A stretch of DNA of 64,000 nucleotides from NCBI GenBank assembly GCA_913063225.1, contig CAJXYP010000015.1, forward strand, positions 16,949-80,948. Direction: 5' to 3'. The position numbers were made by a program, and so were the translations under genes. The notes beneath the pieces were generated by a model, which did not search any database, was not told where the DNA came from, and worked only from the letters and a program-made list of their open reading frames with translations. Below, piece by piece: positions 45,768-57,186 of this stretch (its first letter is position 1; each line of letters begins with the position of its first letter). The DNA is from an uncultured Cellvibrionales bacterium. GTDB lineage: Bacteria > Pseudomonadota > Gammaproteobacteria > Pseudomonadales > GM7GCV1.

Positions 45768-47724
45768 GTGGGTCAAGACAAGGATTTAGTGCAAGAAAGC
45801 AGCCTCACTTTTTCTAATGATTCGGAGACAAAAGTCGTTGTTCCAGAGTCCCAGAAGCTGGAAGATTTAATAACAGAGCAGATGCTAAACAACGAATCAA
45901 TCTCGGCTACGCAAGCTAAGCACGCAAGACGAATCAAAGCGAAATTACCAGCGGAGAAGTCGCTTCTGGCGATCTACCAAGAACTGGAGTTCACCGATCG
46001 GGCTTCAATACTTAAAGCACTCCGAAAAGTTCCCGTTAGAAGCAGTATTGGTACGTTACTTGTCGAGCTAGGCTATATAAAGGAAATAGATCTTCGTAAC
46101 GCGGTAAACATCCAACGGCAAAAAACCCCTGACAAGAATCTTGGAAGAGTACTAATAGACAATCACTTTCTTTCTGAAGATCTAGTACTAGATGTCTTGT
46201 CGATACAGATGAAACTTCCCAAACTAGATCCGGAATTCTCGAAAAATAGATCCTAAGTTGCTAGAGACCGTCTCACCAAAATGGTGTAGCGAAAATAACC
46301 TAATACCTGTCGGGCGCATTGAAGACCGCGTAGTTATTGCCTGCACTGACCCCGACAACCAAGAAGTTAAGCGCAAAGCCAAAGAAGCCTTCGGCGACAA
46401 AGTGATAATTGGCATTGCCAATTCGAAATCGGTAGCAGAAACCATACATGTATTTGAACTCAGCCGAAAAGCGCAAAAAACATCGCCGAAACCTCTCCAA
46501 AAAAATGACGCTAAGCAGGTGGTCGAAAAACTACCGGTGGAAGCAATTGAAGCAGGCGCTAGTGATATTCATCTGGAACCATTAAAAGACCAGATGAGAG
46601 TGCGTTTCAGATGTGACGGCGTAATGATGCCGCACTCAGTTATTGACAAAGATAAAGTTGTCTCAGTAATAGGAAGATTAAAGGTACTTGCTGGAGCGGA
46701 CATCTCCGAAAAACGTCAGCATCAAGATGGTCGAATTCTTTTTGAGAATCCGGTTACCGGTCAAAATGTAGATATGAGAGCTTCTTTTTATGTAACCATT
46801 TTTGGTGAAAAGCTGGTTCTTCGGGTTCTTAGCAACAAAGTAGAGATGCTGAGCGTAGACCAGTTGGGATTAACGCCAAAAGCAACAGAATCCTTCTACC
46901 ATGATGTACTAGATACCCCAAGCGGCATCATATTAATTACCGGTCCGACGGGGTCAGGTAAAACTACCACTTTATACAGCTGTATCAACTATTTAAATAG
47001 TATTGAGCGCAGTATTATTACCGCAGAAGATCCGGTCGAATATCAGGTCGAGGGTATATCTCAATGCTCTTTGAATATAAAAATCGGAGTTGACTACAAA
47101 TCCACTTTACCTGCCATGGTGCGGCAAGATCCAGACGTGATCGTCCTGGGAGAAATTCGCGATAACTTCTCAGCGGAAGCAGCTATTCAAGCAGCCCTGA
47201 CCGGCCACAAAGTACTAACCACCTTCCACACTGAAGATACCATCGGCAGCCTATTGCGTTTGATGAATATGAATATTGAGACATTTCTTATCTCCTCAAC
47301 ATTAGTATCTGTGCTTGCACAAAGGCTATTGCGAAAAATCTGTGACCACTGCTCTGAACCCCATATGCCCACCAGCGGTGAACTAAAAAGGATTGGGCTC
47401 ACCAAAGCCGACTTTGCCGATACCAACTTACTCTCAGGCAAAGGATGTGAAAAATGCCACTTCTCCGGGTATGCCGGACGCATTGGCGTATACGAATTAC
47501 TCGTGCTTAACGAGCAGGTTAAAGACGCTATTTTGCGCAACACTAGCTCTTACGAAATTCGGCGAATAAGTTTTCAAACTTCAGAAATGACCACCTTACT
47601 TGAAGAGGGCTTGCTAAAGGCGGCTAGTGGTCAAACGACATTGCACGAAGTAATTCGACATCTACCACGGATGGAAAAACCAAGACCTTTACGTGAGCTG
47701 AGACCGCTCGCGGGAATTCGATAA
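45768..47724 (+). pseudogene. GspE/PilB-type ATPase with a one-base frameshift
   Basis: Two frames together encode one type II secretion/type IV pilus ATPase of about 651 residues. The first (to 46256) holds an N-terminal MshEN-like domain (GTLLVELGYIKEIDLRNAV, LPKLDPEFSK). The second continues DPKLLETVSPKWC and the full ATPase: ITGPTGSGKTTTLYSCINYL, TAEDPVEYQVEG, VIVLGEIRDN, TFHTED and zinc cysteines ICDHC/CEKCH. Removing one A from the A5 at 46242-46246 joins them as SKIDPKLLE. No pilus or secretion genes are nearby. It overlaps the following HDOD gene by one base. The second half could in principle start at TTG 46258. Confidence 0.85.
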
Positions 47725-48586
47725 TGCAGCAGGCACTAGCAGAACAGGACGAAACTCTTTCTTTAATAGATCTAATTACTAAAGAAATAGAATCTGATGA
47801 TTTTCAACTGCCGGTATTCAATACGGTGGTACTAAAACTACAAAAATCATTAAGTGACGAAGATGTCAGTATAGAAAAAATCGAAGCCTTAATACTTGAA
47901 GACCCCGCTTTAGCGAGTCAGATCCTTAAAACTGCCAATTCTCCTTTTATAAGGGTTTAGGTGACATCAAAACCGTTAAACATGCGGTACTTCGACTCGG
48001 ATCTCAGCAGGTAGTGAGCATCGCCATGTTGGTATCGCAAAAGCAAAGCTATACCAGTAAGAATAGTCTGATCCGGCATCAGATGGACAAACTGTGGGAA
48101 CACTCCTTTGCCTCTGCTATTGGTTGTCGTTGGATATTTCAAAAGTTCGGAGGCGATCCTTGTGTGGCTTTTTTAGCCGGACTACTGCACGACATCGGCA
48201 AGCTTGGTGTACTCAAAGTTATAGAACACATCCAGAGCCAGGATCTGATGACGCAAGAGATAACTGACAAATCGATAACCGATATATTGAATGGTAGTTT
48301 GCACACAGAGTGCGGCTATACATTGGTAAAAGCATGGAACCTACCAGAACCTTTTGATGTCGCCATTCGGGATCACCATGACGAACCCAAAGGTGAGCAT
48401 GAAACCTTGCTATCCGCTATCCGCCTTATGAATGTGGTGACTGACCAAATGGGTATGAGCGTTCGAAACTCCGAGGACGCCTGTTCATATTCCTCAGCGG
48501 AAGCTCTAGCTTTGGGACTCTCGGAGATTCAGATCGCTGAGCTCGAAATTCATATTGAGGACAGTTTAGAGAATATGGATATATAA
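47724..48586 (+). pseudogene. HDOD domain protein with a one-base frameshift
   Basis: An HDOD (HD-related output) domain protein of about 287 residues. The first frame carries LPVFNTVVLKLQKSLSDEDV and EDPALASQILKTANSPF, and stops at TAG 47958-47960. One added T in the T4 at 47945-47948 restores FYKGLGDIKTVKHAVLRLG, and the rest runs to 48586 with FLAGLLHDIGKLGVLKVIE and AIRDHHDEP. It is directly downstream of the GspE-like ATPase, so the two formed an operon. HDOD proteins often act in second-messenger or motility signalling; the specific role is unknown. Confidence 0.85.
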
Positions 48587-48616
48587 CGACGAAATTCCCA
48601 CGCTCTAATTAACGGC

Positions 48617-50452
48617 CTAATCGACGCCGATAAAACCGCCGGACTGATGGGCCCAGAGTGTCGCGTATATCCCACCTAAATCTATAAGCTCTTGATGGGA
48701 GCCGCTCTCAACAATTCGGCCCTCATCCAGCACCAGTAGTCTATCCATCTTGGCGATAGTAGAGAGTCTATGGGCTATAGCAATTACCGTCTTTTGTTCC
48801 ATCAATAGATTCAGACTTTTCTGAATTGCTGCCTCTGCTTCCGAGTCCAGTGCCGATGTAGCTTCGTCTAGTACAAGAATGGGTGCATTTTTGAGCATAA
48901 CGCGCGCGATAGCGACTCGCTGCCGCTGACCGCCGGATAAGTTGACGCCTCGCTCCCCCACAATGGCATCAAATCCCCTGCCGTTGTTAATGTCAGCAAG
49001 TTCCTGAATAAAGTCATAGGCTTCGGCTTTCCTCGCCGCTTCGATCATGTCTTCCTCGCTGGCACCCTCTCGTCCATACAAAATGTTATCGCGCACGGAT
49101 CGATGCATCAGTGAAGTATCCTGAGTAACCATACCGATTGAGGCGCGCAAGCTATCCTGGCTAACTTGGCCAATATCTTGACCGTCGATTTTAATACTCC
49201 CACTTTGCAGGTCATAGAAGCGTAATAGCAGATTGACTAGGGTTGACTTACCTGCCCCCGAACGGCCAACCAATCCAATTTTCTCTCCAGATTCTATTTG
49301 TAAACTAAGGTCGTCAAATATATTGGAATTGTCGCCATAGGCGAATTGCACAGAATTGAAAGAAATCGCTCCACTCAATGTATTTAGCTCAGCGGCATCG
49401 GGGACATCTTTAACACTTACCTCTCGGGACAGAGTACTAATACCGTCTTTTACTGTGCCAATGTTCTCAAACAAAGCTGAGATTTCCCACATCACCCAAT
49501 GGGACATTCCGTTTAATCTGAGGGACAGCGCAATACCCACAGCAATAGCCCCAGCGGTAACTTCTCCTTGAATCCACAGCCAGATTGAAATTGCGGTGAC
49601 CGAAAATACCAGTAGTGAATAGCTAATATCGACCGCTAAGCTCAGAACGGTTACTAAGCGCATTTGTGGGTGTACTGTCTTAAGAAATTTTTGCATACCC
49701 TCTTCCGCATAGTCGGATTCTCGCCGAGCATGCGAGAACAGCTTAACCGTAGAAATATTGGTATAACTGTCCACAATGCGCCCCGTCATGATGGAACGCG
49801 CGTCCGCCTGCTTTGCCGAAATTTCCTTTAGCCTTGGAACAAGCCGGGTAAGGATACTGACATATACGACAAGCCATACCAGAAGCGGCAAAGCCAGCCT
49901 CCAATCTACCTGCATAAACAAAAAAACTATACTAAAAAAATAGACCGTTACGTATACAAGAATATCCATCAGCTTCATTACTGATTCACGCACGGCAAGA
50001 GAAGTCTGCATGATCTTGGTAGCTATACGGCCGCCAAACTCATTCTGGAAAAAAGACATACTTTGAGTAAGTAAATAACGATGCCCGAGCCACCGAACAA
50101 TCATCGGGAAATTACCGATTAAGGTCTGGTGTGAAATCAATGAGTGCAAAAATCCAAGGCAAGGCAGTATGACAACGATCAATATCCCCATCCAAAAGAG
50201 CGATGAACCCTGATCTCGTAAAAAAGTTTCTGGAGACTGCATGGAAAGCCAGTCCACCAGTTGCCCCATAAAGTTAAACATAACTACTTCGAGAACAGCG
50301 ACAACAGCACTCAAAACAGCCATAAGTAGCAACGCCCACTCCATCCCACGAGCGTAGTGTCGGCAAAATTGATATATGGACTTTGGAGGAGTTTTGGGCG
50401 ACTCAGGTGGGAATGGGTCTACCAAATTCTCAAAATTGGAGAACAGGCTCAT
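48617..50452 (-). CDS. ABC exporter, fused permease and ATPase
   Basis: A 611-residue half-transporter of the multidrug/lipid exporter class. It has six membrane segments over about residues 35-320, then the nucleotide-binding domain: Walker A GLVGRSGAGKSTLVNLLLRF, Q-loop GMVTQDTSL, signature NLSGGQRQRVAIARVML, Walker B PILVLDEATSALDSEAEAA and H-loop AIAHRLSTIAKMDRLLV. It works as a homodimer; the substrate is unknown. It is intact, and convergent with the broken HDOD gene. Confidence 0.93.
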   Translation of the reverse strand: MSLFSNFENLVDPFPPESPKTPPKSIYQFCRHYARGMEWALLLMAVLSAVVAVLEVVMFNFMGQLVDWLSMQSPETFLRDQGSSLFWMGILIVVILPCLGFLHSLISHQTLIGNFPMIVRWLGHRYLLTQSMSFFQNEFGGRIATKIMQTSLAVRESVMKLMDILVYVTVYFFSIVFLFMQVDWRLALPLLVWLVVYVSILTRLVPRLKEISAKQADARSIMTGRIVDSYTNISTVKLFSHARRESDYAEEGMQKFLKTVHPQMRLVTVLSLAVDISYSLLVFSVTAISIWLWIQGEVTAGAIAVGIALSLRLNGMSHWVMWEISALFENIGTVKDGISTLSREVSVKDVPDAAELNTLSGAISFNSVQFAYGDNSNIFDDLSLQIESGEKIGLVGRSGAGKSTLVNLLLRFYDLQSGSIKIDGQDIGQVSQDSLRASIGMVTQDTSLMHRSVRDNILYGREGASEEDMIEAARKAEAYDFIQELADINNGRGFDAIVGERGVNLSGGQRQRVAIARVMLKNAPILVLDEATSALDSEAEAAIQKSLNLLMEQKTVIAIAHRLSTIAKMDRLLVLDEGRIVESGSHQELIDLGGIYATLWAHQSGGFIGVD

Positions 50453-50512
50453 CGAATTACTGCGGGATTAAAATGGCCCAGAAGATTAGCAGATAGAGCT
50501 ACAAATGATTAA

Positions 50513-51210
50513 TTATATCGCCGAAAAACGCGCGGTTATTGGCAAATGATCAGACGAGCTAACGGTATCGATGAGTTTCACCTCTTCCAATTTTAATCCA
50601 CGATAAAAAGATGATCCAAATGGCGGTAAAGATGACGCGCTCTTGATCGTCGCGTAATTTCGGCTTCCCGCAGACCGAGCTCGCGACAGGCTGTTAACAA
50701 ATGGTCGTACCTTCTGCCAGACCAGGTATTGAAATCACCGGCCAGAATTAGCAGTCCATGATGAGAACTCGCTGCCTCGAAGACCTGTGACATGTGGATT
50801 TTGTATCCATCTATTCGAGAAAAATTGATAGCGTGAGCGTTTAGCACCATCAAACTATGAGTGCAGCCCTTCAATTCATAGGTAGTTTGCATAAGCATTT
50901 TGTGCGTTCGAGCCAATGGTTCAAAATTTGGAGAGGTAAAGCTTTTACTCGCCAAAGGATCGCATCGGCTACCGGTTTTAACCCCGGTTTCTCTGCTATG
51001 TGCCAGTCGCATATATGACCGGGCCATGGTCCAGACAAACTCATCATGTTTATCAAATATCTCTAGGTTAACAGCGCTAATCGCCGCTTCCTGCAGCAAT
51101 AGCAGATGGCGGCCCCTGATTAGTCAGAGGAAATCCGATTGCCACGACTTACCGCGGCATTTCTGCATATTCCAAAGCAGTAATTCAAAGCTAGACGGCA
51201 GAGATTGCAT
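50513..51210 (-). pseudogene. Endonuclease/exonuclease/phosphatase family gene, doubly broken
   Basis: An EEP-fold gene of about 232 residues when repaired. From ATG 51210: SSFELLLWNMQKCRG, SDFL, then an in-frame TGA (51126-51124), LIRGRHLLLLQEAAISAV, GLLILAGDFNTWSGRRYD and YRHLDHLF. The frame is then lost at A5 (plus strand 50605-50609). One extra base restores FYRGLKLEEVKLIDTVSSSD and HLPITARFSA to the TAA at 50515-50513. Core motifs NMQK, LLQE, GDFN and SSSDHLP identify the family. Two independent lesions argue for a genuine pseudogene. Confidence 0.85.
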
Positions 51211-51451
51211 ATCTGCGGTGCCAAGGCTTCGAATGGCTGAATCAGGATGAAAATGGCTTAAAAAGTCGATTTTAAGAATCCCCGGAGTTAATTATATGAC
51301 GCTCTCAATAGGTCCATCATAAAGCACGTAAATTAAATTGAGCTGTAGCAGATCAAATCTGCGCGTCTCAGTGGAGGTTCTTTGATATGCTTCTAATCAA
51401 TAATTTACCGACTTTATATTCCAACACCTTAAATAACAGGAAATCTAAATA

Positions 51452-51928
51452 ATGAGTATTAACCTAGGCGACAAAATTCCTTCATTAACACTGAAAACTA
51501 TGGGTGAGAACGGTCCAGAAGATATAACTACTGACAGCATTTTTGCTGGTAAAAAAGTGGTTCTATTTGCTCTGCCAGGTGCTTTTACTCCAGGTTGCTC
51601 GAATACTCATATGCCAGGATTTGTAGTTCAGGCCGATGCCATTAAGGCTAAAGGTGCAGACAGCATAGTTTGCCTAGCCGTCAACGACGCTTTTGTAATG
51701 GGCGCTTGGGGCGAGACACAAAATGCCGAAGAGCTTTTACTGGTCGCTGACGGTAGCTGCGTGTTTACTTCAGCTATCGGCATGGAACTAGACCTCACAG
51801 GTGGTGGATTGGGAGTTCGTTCACAACGCTACGCGATGATCGTTAACGACGGCGTGGTAGAGGCAATTGAGATTGATCAAGGCAGCATCGAAAAAAGCAC
51901 TGCTGAGGCAATTCTGGAATTGCTCTAA
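51452..51928 (+). CDS. Peroxiredoxin, Prx5 type
   Basis: A 158-residue thiol peroxidase reducing H2O2 and organic peroxides. The Prx5-type active site LFALPGAFTPGCSNTHMPGF carries the peroxidatic Cys, and VNDAFVMGAWGE and RSQRYAMIVNDGVV are family-typical. No glutaredoxin domain is fused. An AGGAAA ribosome site precedes the ATG. It has its own terminator. Confidence 0.94.
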   Translation: MSINLGDKIPSLTLKTMGENGPEDITTDSIFAGKKVVLFALPGAFTPGCSNTHMPGFVVQADAIKAKGADSIVCLAVNDAFVMGAWGETQNAEELLLVADGSCVFTSAIGMELDLTGGGLGVRSQRYAMIVNDGVVEAIEIDQGSIEKSTAEAILELL

Positions 51929-51958
51929 TAATTGTCAGGTTATTTTGAATCATTTGAA

Positions 51959-51988
51959 AAACCCGGTCCTAACGACCGGGTTTTTTTG
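51959..51988 (+). terminator. Intrinsic terminator after the peroxiredoxin gene
   Basis: AACCCGGTC and GACCGGGTT pair across CTAAC, followed by a run of seven or more T. Confidence 0.93.
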
Positions 51989-52038
51989 TATGATTGCCTA
52001 CTGAACTAATCCGGTAATCAACCAGCCAAGCTTTCCCC

Positions 52039-54678
52039 ATGTCCACAACCGAAAATACCGAAAAACACACTCCTATGATGCAGCAGTTTCTGCGGCTCAA
52101 AGCTGAGCAGGTGGACGAACTACTTTTCTATAGGATGGGTGATTTCTACGAGTTGTTTTACGAGGATGCGAAGGAAGCATCAAACCTACTTGATTTAACT
52201 CTAACTCAGCGTGGCCAGTCAGCGGGAGAACCCATCCCTATGTGTGGAGTGCCACATCACGCAGCAGAGGGGTATTTAGCCAAGCTAGTACGCCTCGGCA
52301 GATCCGTTGCTATTGCAGAGCAGATAGGTGACCCCGCTACATCCAAAGGCCCCGTTGAACGTCAAGTGGTAAGAGTACTGACTCCAGGCACTGTTACGGA
52401 CGAAGCGCTGTTGGATTCCCACAGAGATAATTTACTTTGTGCGGTCTGTATTGAAAGTAAGAAAGATCAAAACAAGATCGGCCTGGCATCACTGGATATG
52501 GCTAGCGGCAGGTTTCTCTTATCTGAACTAGAAGACATCGTCGCTCTAGAGGCAGAACTAGCTCGGCTTAAGCCTTCAGAACTACTAATTCCCGATACGC
52601 TTTCTCTAGATTCAGCTCAACTAGATTGCTCCTGTATTCGCACTCGACAAGATTGGGAGTTTGATCTCGATACCGCTGTTTCATTGTTGAAGAAGCAATA
52701 TTCAGTGGCTTCACTACTGGCCTTTGGCTGTGATGATCACCCCACAGCCCTGCGTGCAGCCGGGTGTCTCTTGCAATACGCACGCGACACTCAGCGCAAT
52801 GACATTCCGCATTTACAGGCAATTCGCGCCGAATCTCCAAAAGACCAAGTCGTGCTGGACAGCCCCACTCGAAAAAACCTCGAATTGGACACTAATCTTC
52901 AAGGTGGTCGAGAAAACACGCTGGTAGAAGTTCTCGACCAATGCTCTACCACTATGGGCAGCCGCCTTTTGATTCGATGGCTAAATCGTCCCAGCCGGGA
53001 TATACAGCTTTTACAGGGTCGTCAAAACTCAATAGCGACACTGCAAGAAAATTGGCGCTATGAAACTTTATCCGAAGCGCTTAAAGCGATAGGCGATATT
53101 GAACGCATCTTGGCCAGAGTGGGTTTACGTTCTGCGCGGCCTAGAGACTTAACCCGATTGAGTGCAGCCATTGATGTTTTTCCTGAGCTAAACCGCCTTC
53201 TATTAGCCACTAAGTCTAAAGAGCTTAGTAAAATTGCCAAACGTATATCTGAATACCCCGAACTTCAGGATCTTTTACATAAGGCTCTCATCGATAACCC
53301 ACCTATGACCGTGCGCGATGGTGGTGTACTTGCCAACGGATACGACCAAGAGCTAGACGAGCTTAGAGCTATTCGCACCAACGCTGGAGAATTTCTGGTG
53401 CAGCTAGAGGAACGCGAACGTTCTGAAACTGGCATCAGCACATTAAAAGTGGGCTATAACCGGGTACACGGCTACTTTATAGAAATTAGTAAGTCGCAAT
53501 CTGATAAAGCACCCGTAACCTACCAGCGCCGACAAACATTAAAGAACGCTGAACGATTTATCACTCCAGAGTTAAAAGAGTTCGAAGACAAAGCTTTGTC
53601 AGCCAAGTCCCGCGCACTGGCTCGTGAAAAGCTCCTTTACGACGAACTTTTAGAATTAGTAGCCGAGCCGCTGCAACAATTATTGGGCTCGTCTGAAGCG
53701 GTATCTGAAATTGACGTATTAGCAAATCTGGCTGAACGCGCTCACAGCCTAAATTATGTGCGCCCGATTCTTACCGACAAACCGGGCATTCAAATAATTG
53801 ATGGCCGCCATCCTGTCGTTGAACGCGTGAGTCGAAATCCATTTATTGCCAATAACTGCGAGCTCAACGTCGACCGGCGATTACTTATCATTACCGGGCC
53901 AAATATGGGCGGTAAATCCACATATATGCGTCAGGTTGCCCTTATTACTCTCTTGGCCCACGTAGGCGGCTGCGTGCCTGCTGCTTCTGCAAACATAGGC
54001 TTAGTCGACCGCATATTTACCCGCATTGGGGCATCGGATGACCTGGCTAGCGGGCGTTCCACCTTTATGGTGGAAATGACAGAAACCGCGCAAATATTAC
54101 ATCACGCGACGCCAATGAGTTTGGTATTGATGGATGAAGTTGGTCGTGGAACCAGCACCTTTGACGGTTTATCGTTGGCTATGGCCGCAGCCCATAATTT
54201 GGCTACGAGCCGCCGCAGCCTAACGCTTTTTGCTACACACTATTTTGAGCTAACGGCCTTGCCGGATAGTCTTGAAGGAGTCGAAAATGTGCATCTCAGC
54301 GCCCGAGAAAAAGATGAAGATATTGTCTTTATGCACCGTATCGAACCTGGTCCGGCAAATCAGAGTTATGGTATTCAAGTAGCACGCTTGGCCGGCATTC
54401 CTGATGAGGTGATTCAATTGGCCCGTCAGGAATTGAAACTTCTTGAGAGTGGCTCACACGAATTGGCTCAGCTTTCTAATAAGGTATCACCTCAGGCACA
54501 AGCTCAAGTTCCCGTTTCTGTCTCTCCTCAAGGAGACCCAAATGGCCCTGAAAACTTCGAACTGTTTTCGCCGGTGAAGCACCCTGCTCTGCAAAAACTT
54601 GGTGAGGTTACTGCTGACGACCTAACACCCAAGCAAGCTCTGGAACTTATTTACCAGCTTAAGAATCTTTTGGGCTAG
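52039..54678 (+). CDS. mutS: DNA mismatch repair protein MutS
   Basis: Recognises mismatches and starts repair with MutL. It has 879 residues, full length. The mismatch-binding Phe-x-Glu is in [17 protein letters not shown]; the connector and core domains follow. The ATPase has Walker [36 protein letters not shown], and Walker [17 protein letters not shown] with the HTH-like FATHYFELT. It is intact, so the frameshifts nearby are not explained by an obvious loss of this repair gene. The stop overlaps the convergent PDZ gene by four bases. Confidence 0.98.
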   Translation: MSTTENTEKHTPMMQQFLRLKAEQVDELLFYRMGDFYELFYEDAKEASNLLDLTLTQRGQSAGEPIPMCGVPHHAAEGYLAKLVRLGRSVAIAEQIGDPATSKGPVERQVVRVLTPGTVTDEALLDSHRDNLLCAVCIESKKDQNKIGLASLDMASGRFLLSELEDIVALEAELARLKPSELLIPDTLSLDSAQLDCSCIRTRQDWEFDLDTAVSLLKKQYSVASLLAFGCDDHPTALRAAGCLLQYARDTQRNDIPHLQAIRAESPKDQVVLDSPTRKNLELDTNLQGGRENTLVEVLDQCSTTMGSRLLIRWLNRPSRDIQLLQGRQNSIATLQENWRYETLSEALKAIGDIERILARVGLRSARPRDLTRLSAAIDVFPELNRLLLATKSKELSKIAKRISEYPELQDLLHKALIDNPPMTVRDGGVLANGYDQELDELRAIRTNAGEFLVQLEERERSETGISTLKVGYNRVHGYFIEISKSQSDKAPVTYQRRQTLKNAERFITPELKEFEDKALSAKSRALAREKLLYDELLELVAEPLQQLLGSSEAVSEIDVLANLAERAHSLNYVRPILTDKPGIQIIDGRHPVVERVSRNPFIANNCELNVDRRLLIITGPNMGGKSTYMRQVALITLLAHVGGCVPAASANIGLVDRIFTRIGASDDLASGRSTFMVEMTETAQILHHATPMSLVLMDEVGRGTSTFDGLSLAMAAAHNLATSRRSLTLFATHYFELTALPDSLEGVENVHLSAREKDEDIVFMHRIEPGPANQSYGIQVARLAGIPDEVIQLARQELKLLESGSHELAQLSNKVSPQAQAQVPVSVSPQGDPNGPENFELFSPVKHPALQKLGEVTADDLTPKQALELIYQLKNLLG

Positions 54679-55547
54679 CGTCCGCCACCACCTCTGCCTC
54701 CGCTGGAGGTAACTCCAATAGGACCGACCGGCATAGATACACTGGTTGGCAGACCGTCTCTAATTACTTCAACAAGTATGTTGCCTGAGGCCTCAGCTGA
54801 ACTGCTGAGACGTGTTAGATCATTGTTGTTATATACGCGCTCACCGTTGTAGCTGATTATTTCATCACCAGACAGCAGACCAGCAGCCTGTGCAGGCGAA
54901 GACTCCAATACATTCCGAATACTGACGCTAGTAGATTGGTTTGTAGCAACAAGATATTTTTCGTAGTCGACGTCACCCAAAGTCGTTCGAAACCCCTGAG
55001 TCGCTTCCAGTTGCGCTGATCCCGCGTCAAATCTCTCACCATTTTGGGTAGCTTCAAATCGTGCATTTAGCACATCCATCTGAATCATTTCCGTCATCCC
55101 TAAAATTTCTTCAGCTCGGAACTCGTCGAACCCCGCTTCCACCAAGCTTGAAATCTGTCGAGCCGTAATATCCTCATCACTTAGGTTCCGACGCTCAGCG
55201 AATTGCTCTCGGATATTCTCAATATCCACTGGAGCACCATCTTCGTTAACAAAGGGTAAAGTCCGACCCTCTGTCGGCAGCACCGCAATTTGCTCCGCCA
55301 GTTCTTGATTACGTTCATGTAACAGTCCGATCTCTTCTTCGAGCCCAATTCGGCTTTGACGCTCGCTGATAAGAGCCTCTTCTAAGTAGCCCATCCGTTG
55401 TTCGAGATTTCCTTCACCAAGATTTGCAAAAGAAGTACTGGCAACTTTATTGCCAGGGCTTTCCAGGTTGTCTCCAGATTGAAATGTCGCTACAACTGCT
55501 GCCGTAAACAGCATCAGAATAACTCCAAGCACTCCATATTTGATCAT
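54675..55547 (-). CDS. PDZ domain protein with N-terminal membrane anchor
   Basis: A 290-residue protein. One N-terminal membrane segment ([17 protein letters not shown]) acts as anchor or signal peptide. A coiled coil rich in E/R/L lies near residues 48-88 ([20 protein letters not shown]). A helical middle part and a C-terminal PDZ domain ([37 protein letters not shown]) follow, then a Gly/Arg tail GGRGGGGR. It probably scaffolds in the periplasm; there are no protease residues. It converges on mutS. Confidence 0.72.
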   Translation of the reverse strand: MIKYGVLGVILMLFTAAVVATFQSGDNLESPGNKVASTSFANLGEGNLEQRMGYLEEALISERQSRIGLEEEIGLLHERNQELAEQIAVLPTEGRTLPFVNEDGAPVDIENIREQFAERRNLSDEDITARQISSLVEAGFDEFRAEEILGMTEMIQMDVLNARFEATQNGERFDAGSAQLEATQGFRTTLGDVDYEKYLVATNQSTSVSIRNVLESSPAQAAGLLSGDEIISYNGERVYNNNDLTRLSSSAEASGNILVEVIRDGLPTSVSMPVGPIGVTSSGGRGGGGR

Positions 55548-55717
55548 TTCTATGGCCTCCAGATTGGCAATTAGAGAAAAGTACTACATTAAAGTGTATT
55601 GATATGCGGAGAAATCGTAAATAAATATTAACCCATTCTAGCCAGTAAGCACTGATGAAACTAAAAGCCTGATGGAATCAGACTATTTATGGGTTTTTTA
55701 CAGATCAAAAGCGCTGC

Positions 55718-55723
55718 TATAAT
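55718..55723 (+). promoter_or_regulatory. Promoter -10 element of fdxA
   Basis: TATAAT at 55718-55723 has a T-rich -35-like TTTTTA or TTTTAC 16-17 bases upstream. Transcription would start near 55730, so translation must start at 55764, not at the earlier ATG at 55689. Confidence 0.6.
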
Positions 55724-55763
55724 GCGCGACCCTCAGTTTTGCCGTAATCCAGAGACAGAGTTA

Positions 55764-56087
55764 ATGACCTTCATCGTTGGTGAAAATTGTATTAAATGTA
55801 AGTTTACCGATTGTGTGGAAGTCTGCCCTGTCGATTGTTTTTACGAAGGACCAAACTTTCTAGTTATACATCCGGATGAGTGCATTGATTGCGCCCTATG
55901 TGAGCCTGAATGTCCTGCGGAAGCAATCTATTCCGAAGACGAAGTGCCCGCCAAGGAAGAGGTATTTATCGAGTTAAATGCGGAACTTGCTGATGTTTGG
56001 CCAAATATCACGCAAAAGAAAGATGAATTGCCCGATGCTGAAGAATGGAATGGCAAACCGGGCAAAATTCAATTGCTCGAAAAGTAA
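55764..56087 (+). CDS. fdxA: 7Fe ferredoxin FdxA
   Basis: An electron-transfer protein with one 3Fe-4S and one 4Fe-4S cluster. 107 residues from the ATG at 55764, exactly the Pseudomonas/Azotobacter length. Cluster ligands are [19 protein letters not shown] and [18 protein letters not shown]. The C-terminal tail [15 protein letters not shown] is typical. In many proteobacteria fdxA follows mutS, as here (with the PDZ gene between). Confidence 0.96.
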   Translation: MTFIVGENCIKCKFTDCVEVCPVDCFYEGPNFLVIHPDECIDCALCEPECPAEAIYSEDEVPAKEEVFIELNAELADVWPNITQKKDELPDAEEWNGKPGKIQLLEK

Positions 56088-56099
56088 GCATTGTTATTC

Positions 56100-56133
56100 A
56101 AAAAAAGGGGCGCTATAAGCGCCCTTTTTATTT
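56100..56133 (+). terminator. Intrinsic terminator after fdxA
   Basis: GGGCGCT and AGCGCCC pair across a short loop, flanked by A7 and T5, so it may also serve the convergent permease gene. Confidence 0.88.
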
Positions 56134-56143
56134 CCGATTAAAA

Positions 56144-57106
56144 CTATTGCAATATTCCGTAGAAAGCTGGCAATCCGAAGGCTAGGGCCAGGCTCACCGC
56201 CAACCCAATACCCGCCTTTCGCAAGTCCTGTATTACCAAGTTCGCAGACTCATTCAAAGCGGGCATATACATATGGATAGAAATAGCTAGCTGCCGGCCA
56301 GCTAGGAGTCCGAGAAATACCCAGGTGGTGCTCATGGGCACGTTACTCCACTCCTTAAATACAAATAAAATTATCGCATAAATAAAATCGATAATAGTCG
56401 CGGCGCGTATATCTTGCGTGCCGGTTTTAGAGGTTACAATTTGCTGAATTGCACCACCATATTGGTAAAAAACGATACCAAGCAATGCGACCATAAAAGC
56501 GACAGAAAGTAATAATTCCCCTAATCCAATCTGGCGTGGAAGGTATACAAAGATATTCGCCAAATCTTGAATGAGCCACTGGCTCCAGAGAAAAGCGGTA
56601 GCAAACCATTGAAGAGCGACCCAATATAATGGTACCGGGTCATTAATAGTGCGATCAAAATACTCGGTGGTTTTACTAATGACGAAACGGTATACAACGA
56701 TGGCCACCACAAAAGCCACTAAATAGCCTGCCCCGGATTTGATCAGCATATCGCCAACATTACCGGGATTAAAAATCGCTAAAACTAAAAATGTGGTGGA
56801 AACCGGGATACCCCAGCGGGTTAAAAATAGTATCACCAGCGGGGGAACCGCATGCATCCAGGTTATTCCCGTGGCTGGCACCGGAAAGTTCTCTAAGCGT
56901 CCATAGGCAGGATCACCGCCATTGGATACCCAGCCATAGATAACAACGGTTGCCAGCACTGCACCAGCAAAAATCCAGAGAACCCACCAGGGCCGATGAG
57001 AATTTGATGCTAGGAAAGTACCCAAAGTTTGGATAGCATCATTGGCAATTATTGAATAGGCTGCCAACAAAAAGCCCAGAACCATAAATACTTCAGTAAG
57101 TGCCAC
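56144..57106 (-). CDS. PiT-like inorganic phosphate permease
   Basis: A 320-residue inner-membrane protein with about eight to ten hydrophobic segments. It carries the two PiT-type signatures: IIANDAIQTLGTFLAS near the N-terminus, and PVSTTFLVLAIF and NVPMSTTWVFLGLLAGRQLA in the two halves. It is shorter and more diverged than E. coli PitA, so transport of phosphate (or sulfate) is likely but not certain. It converges on fdxA. Confidence 0.78.
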   Translation of the reverse strand: MALTEVFMVLGFLLAAYSIIANDAIQTLGTFLASNSHRPWWVLWIFAGAVLATVVIYGWVSNGGDPAYGRLENFPVPATGITWMHAVPPLVILFLTRWGIPVSTTFLVLAIFNPGNVGDMLIKSGAGYLVAFVVAIVVYRFVISKTTEYFDRTINDPVPLYWVALQWFATAFLWSQWLIQDLANIFVYLPRQIGLGELLLSVAFMVALLGIVFYQYGGAIQQIVTSKTGTQDIRAATIIDFIYAIILFVFKEWSNVPMSTTWVFLGLLAGRQLAISIHMYMPALNESANLVIQDLRKAGIGLAVSLALAFGLPAFYGILQ

Positions 57107-57186
57107 AGTATGGTGTTTCCTGTCGTTTTAATAATTATTATTCTAGGCATTTAACGACCTATATTTTCATTTAGTCCTATGGCAGG

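Noticed and set aside
46258..47724. Independent shorter GspE-like gene starting at TTG 46258
   Set aside because: The preceding frame supplies the missing N-terminal domain and joins by one base with continuous homology, so one broken gene is simpler.
45768..47724. Programmed ribosomal frameshifting at the A5 run in the ATPase gene
   Set aside because: A +1 shift would be needed and no stimulatory stem or internal Shine-Dalgarno was seen; several neighbours have similar lesions, so decay or error is more likely.
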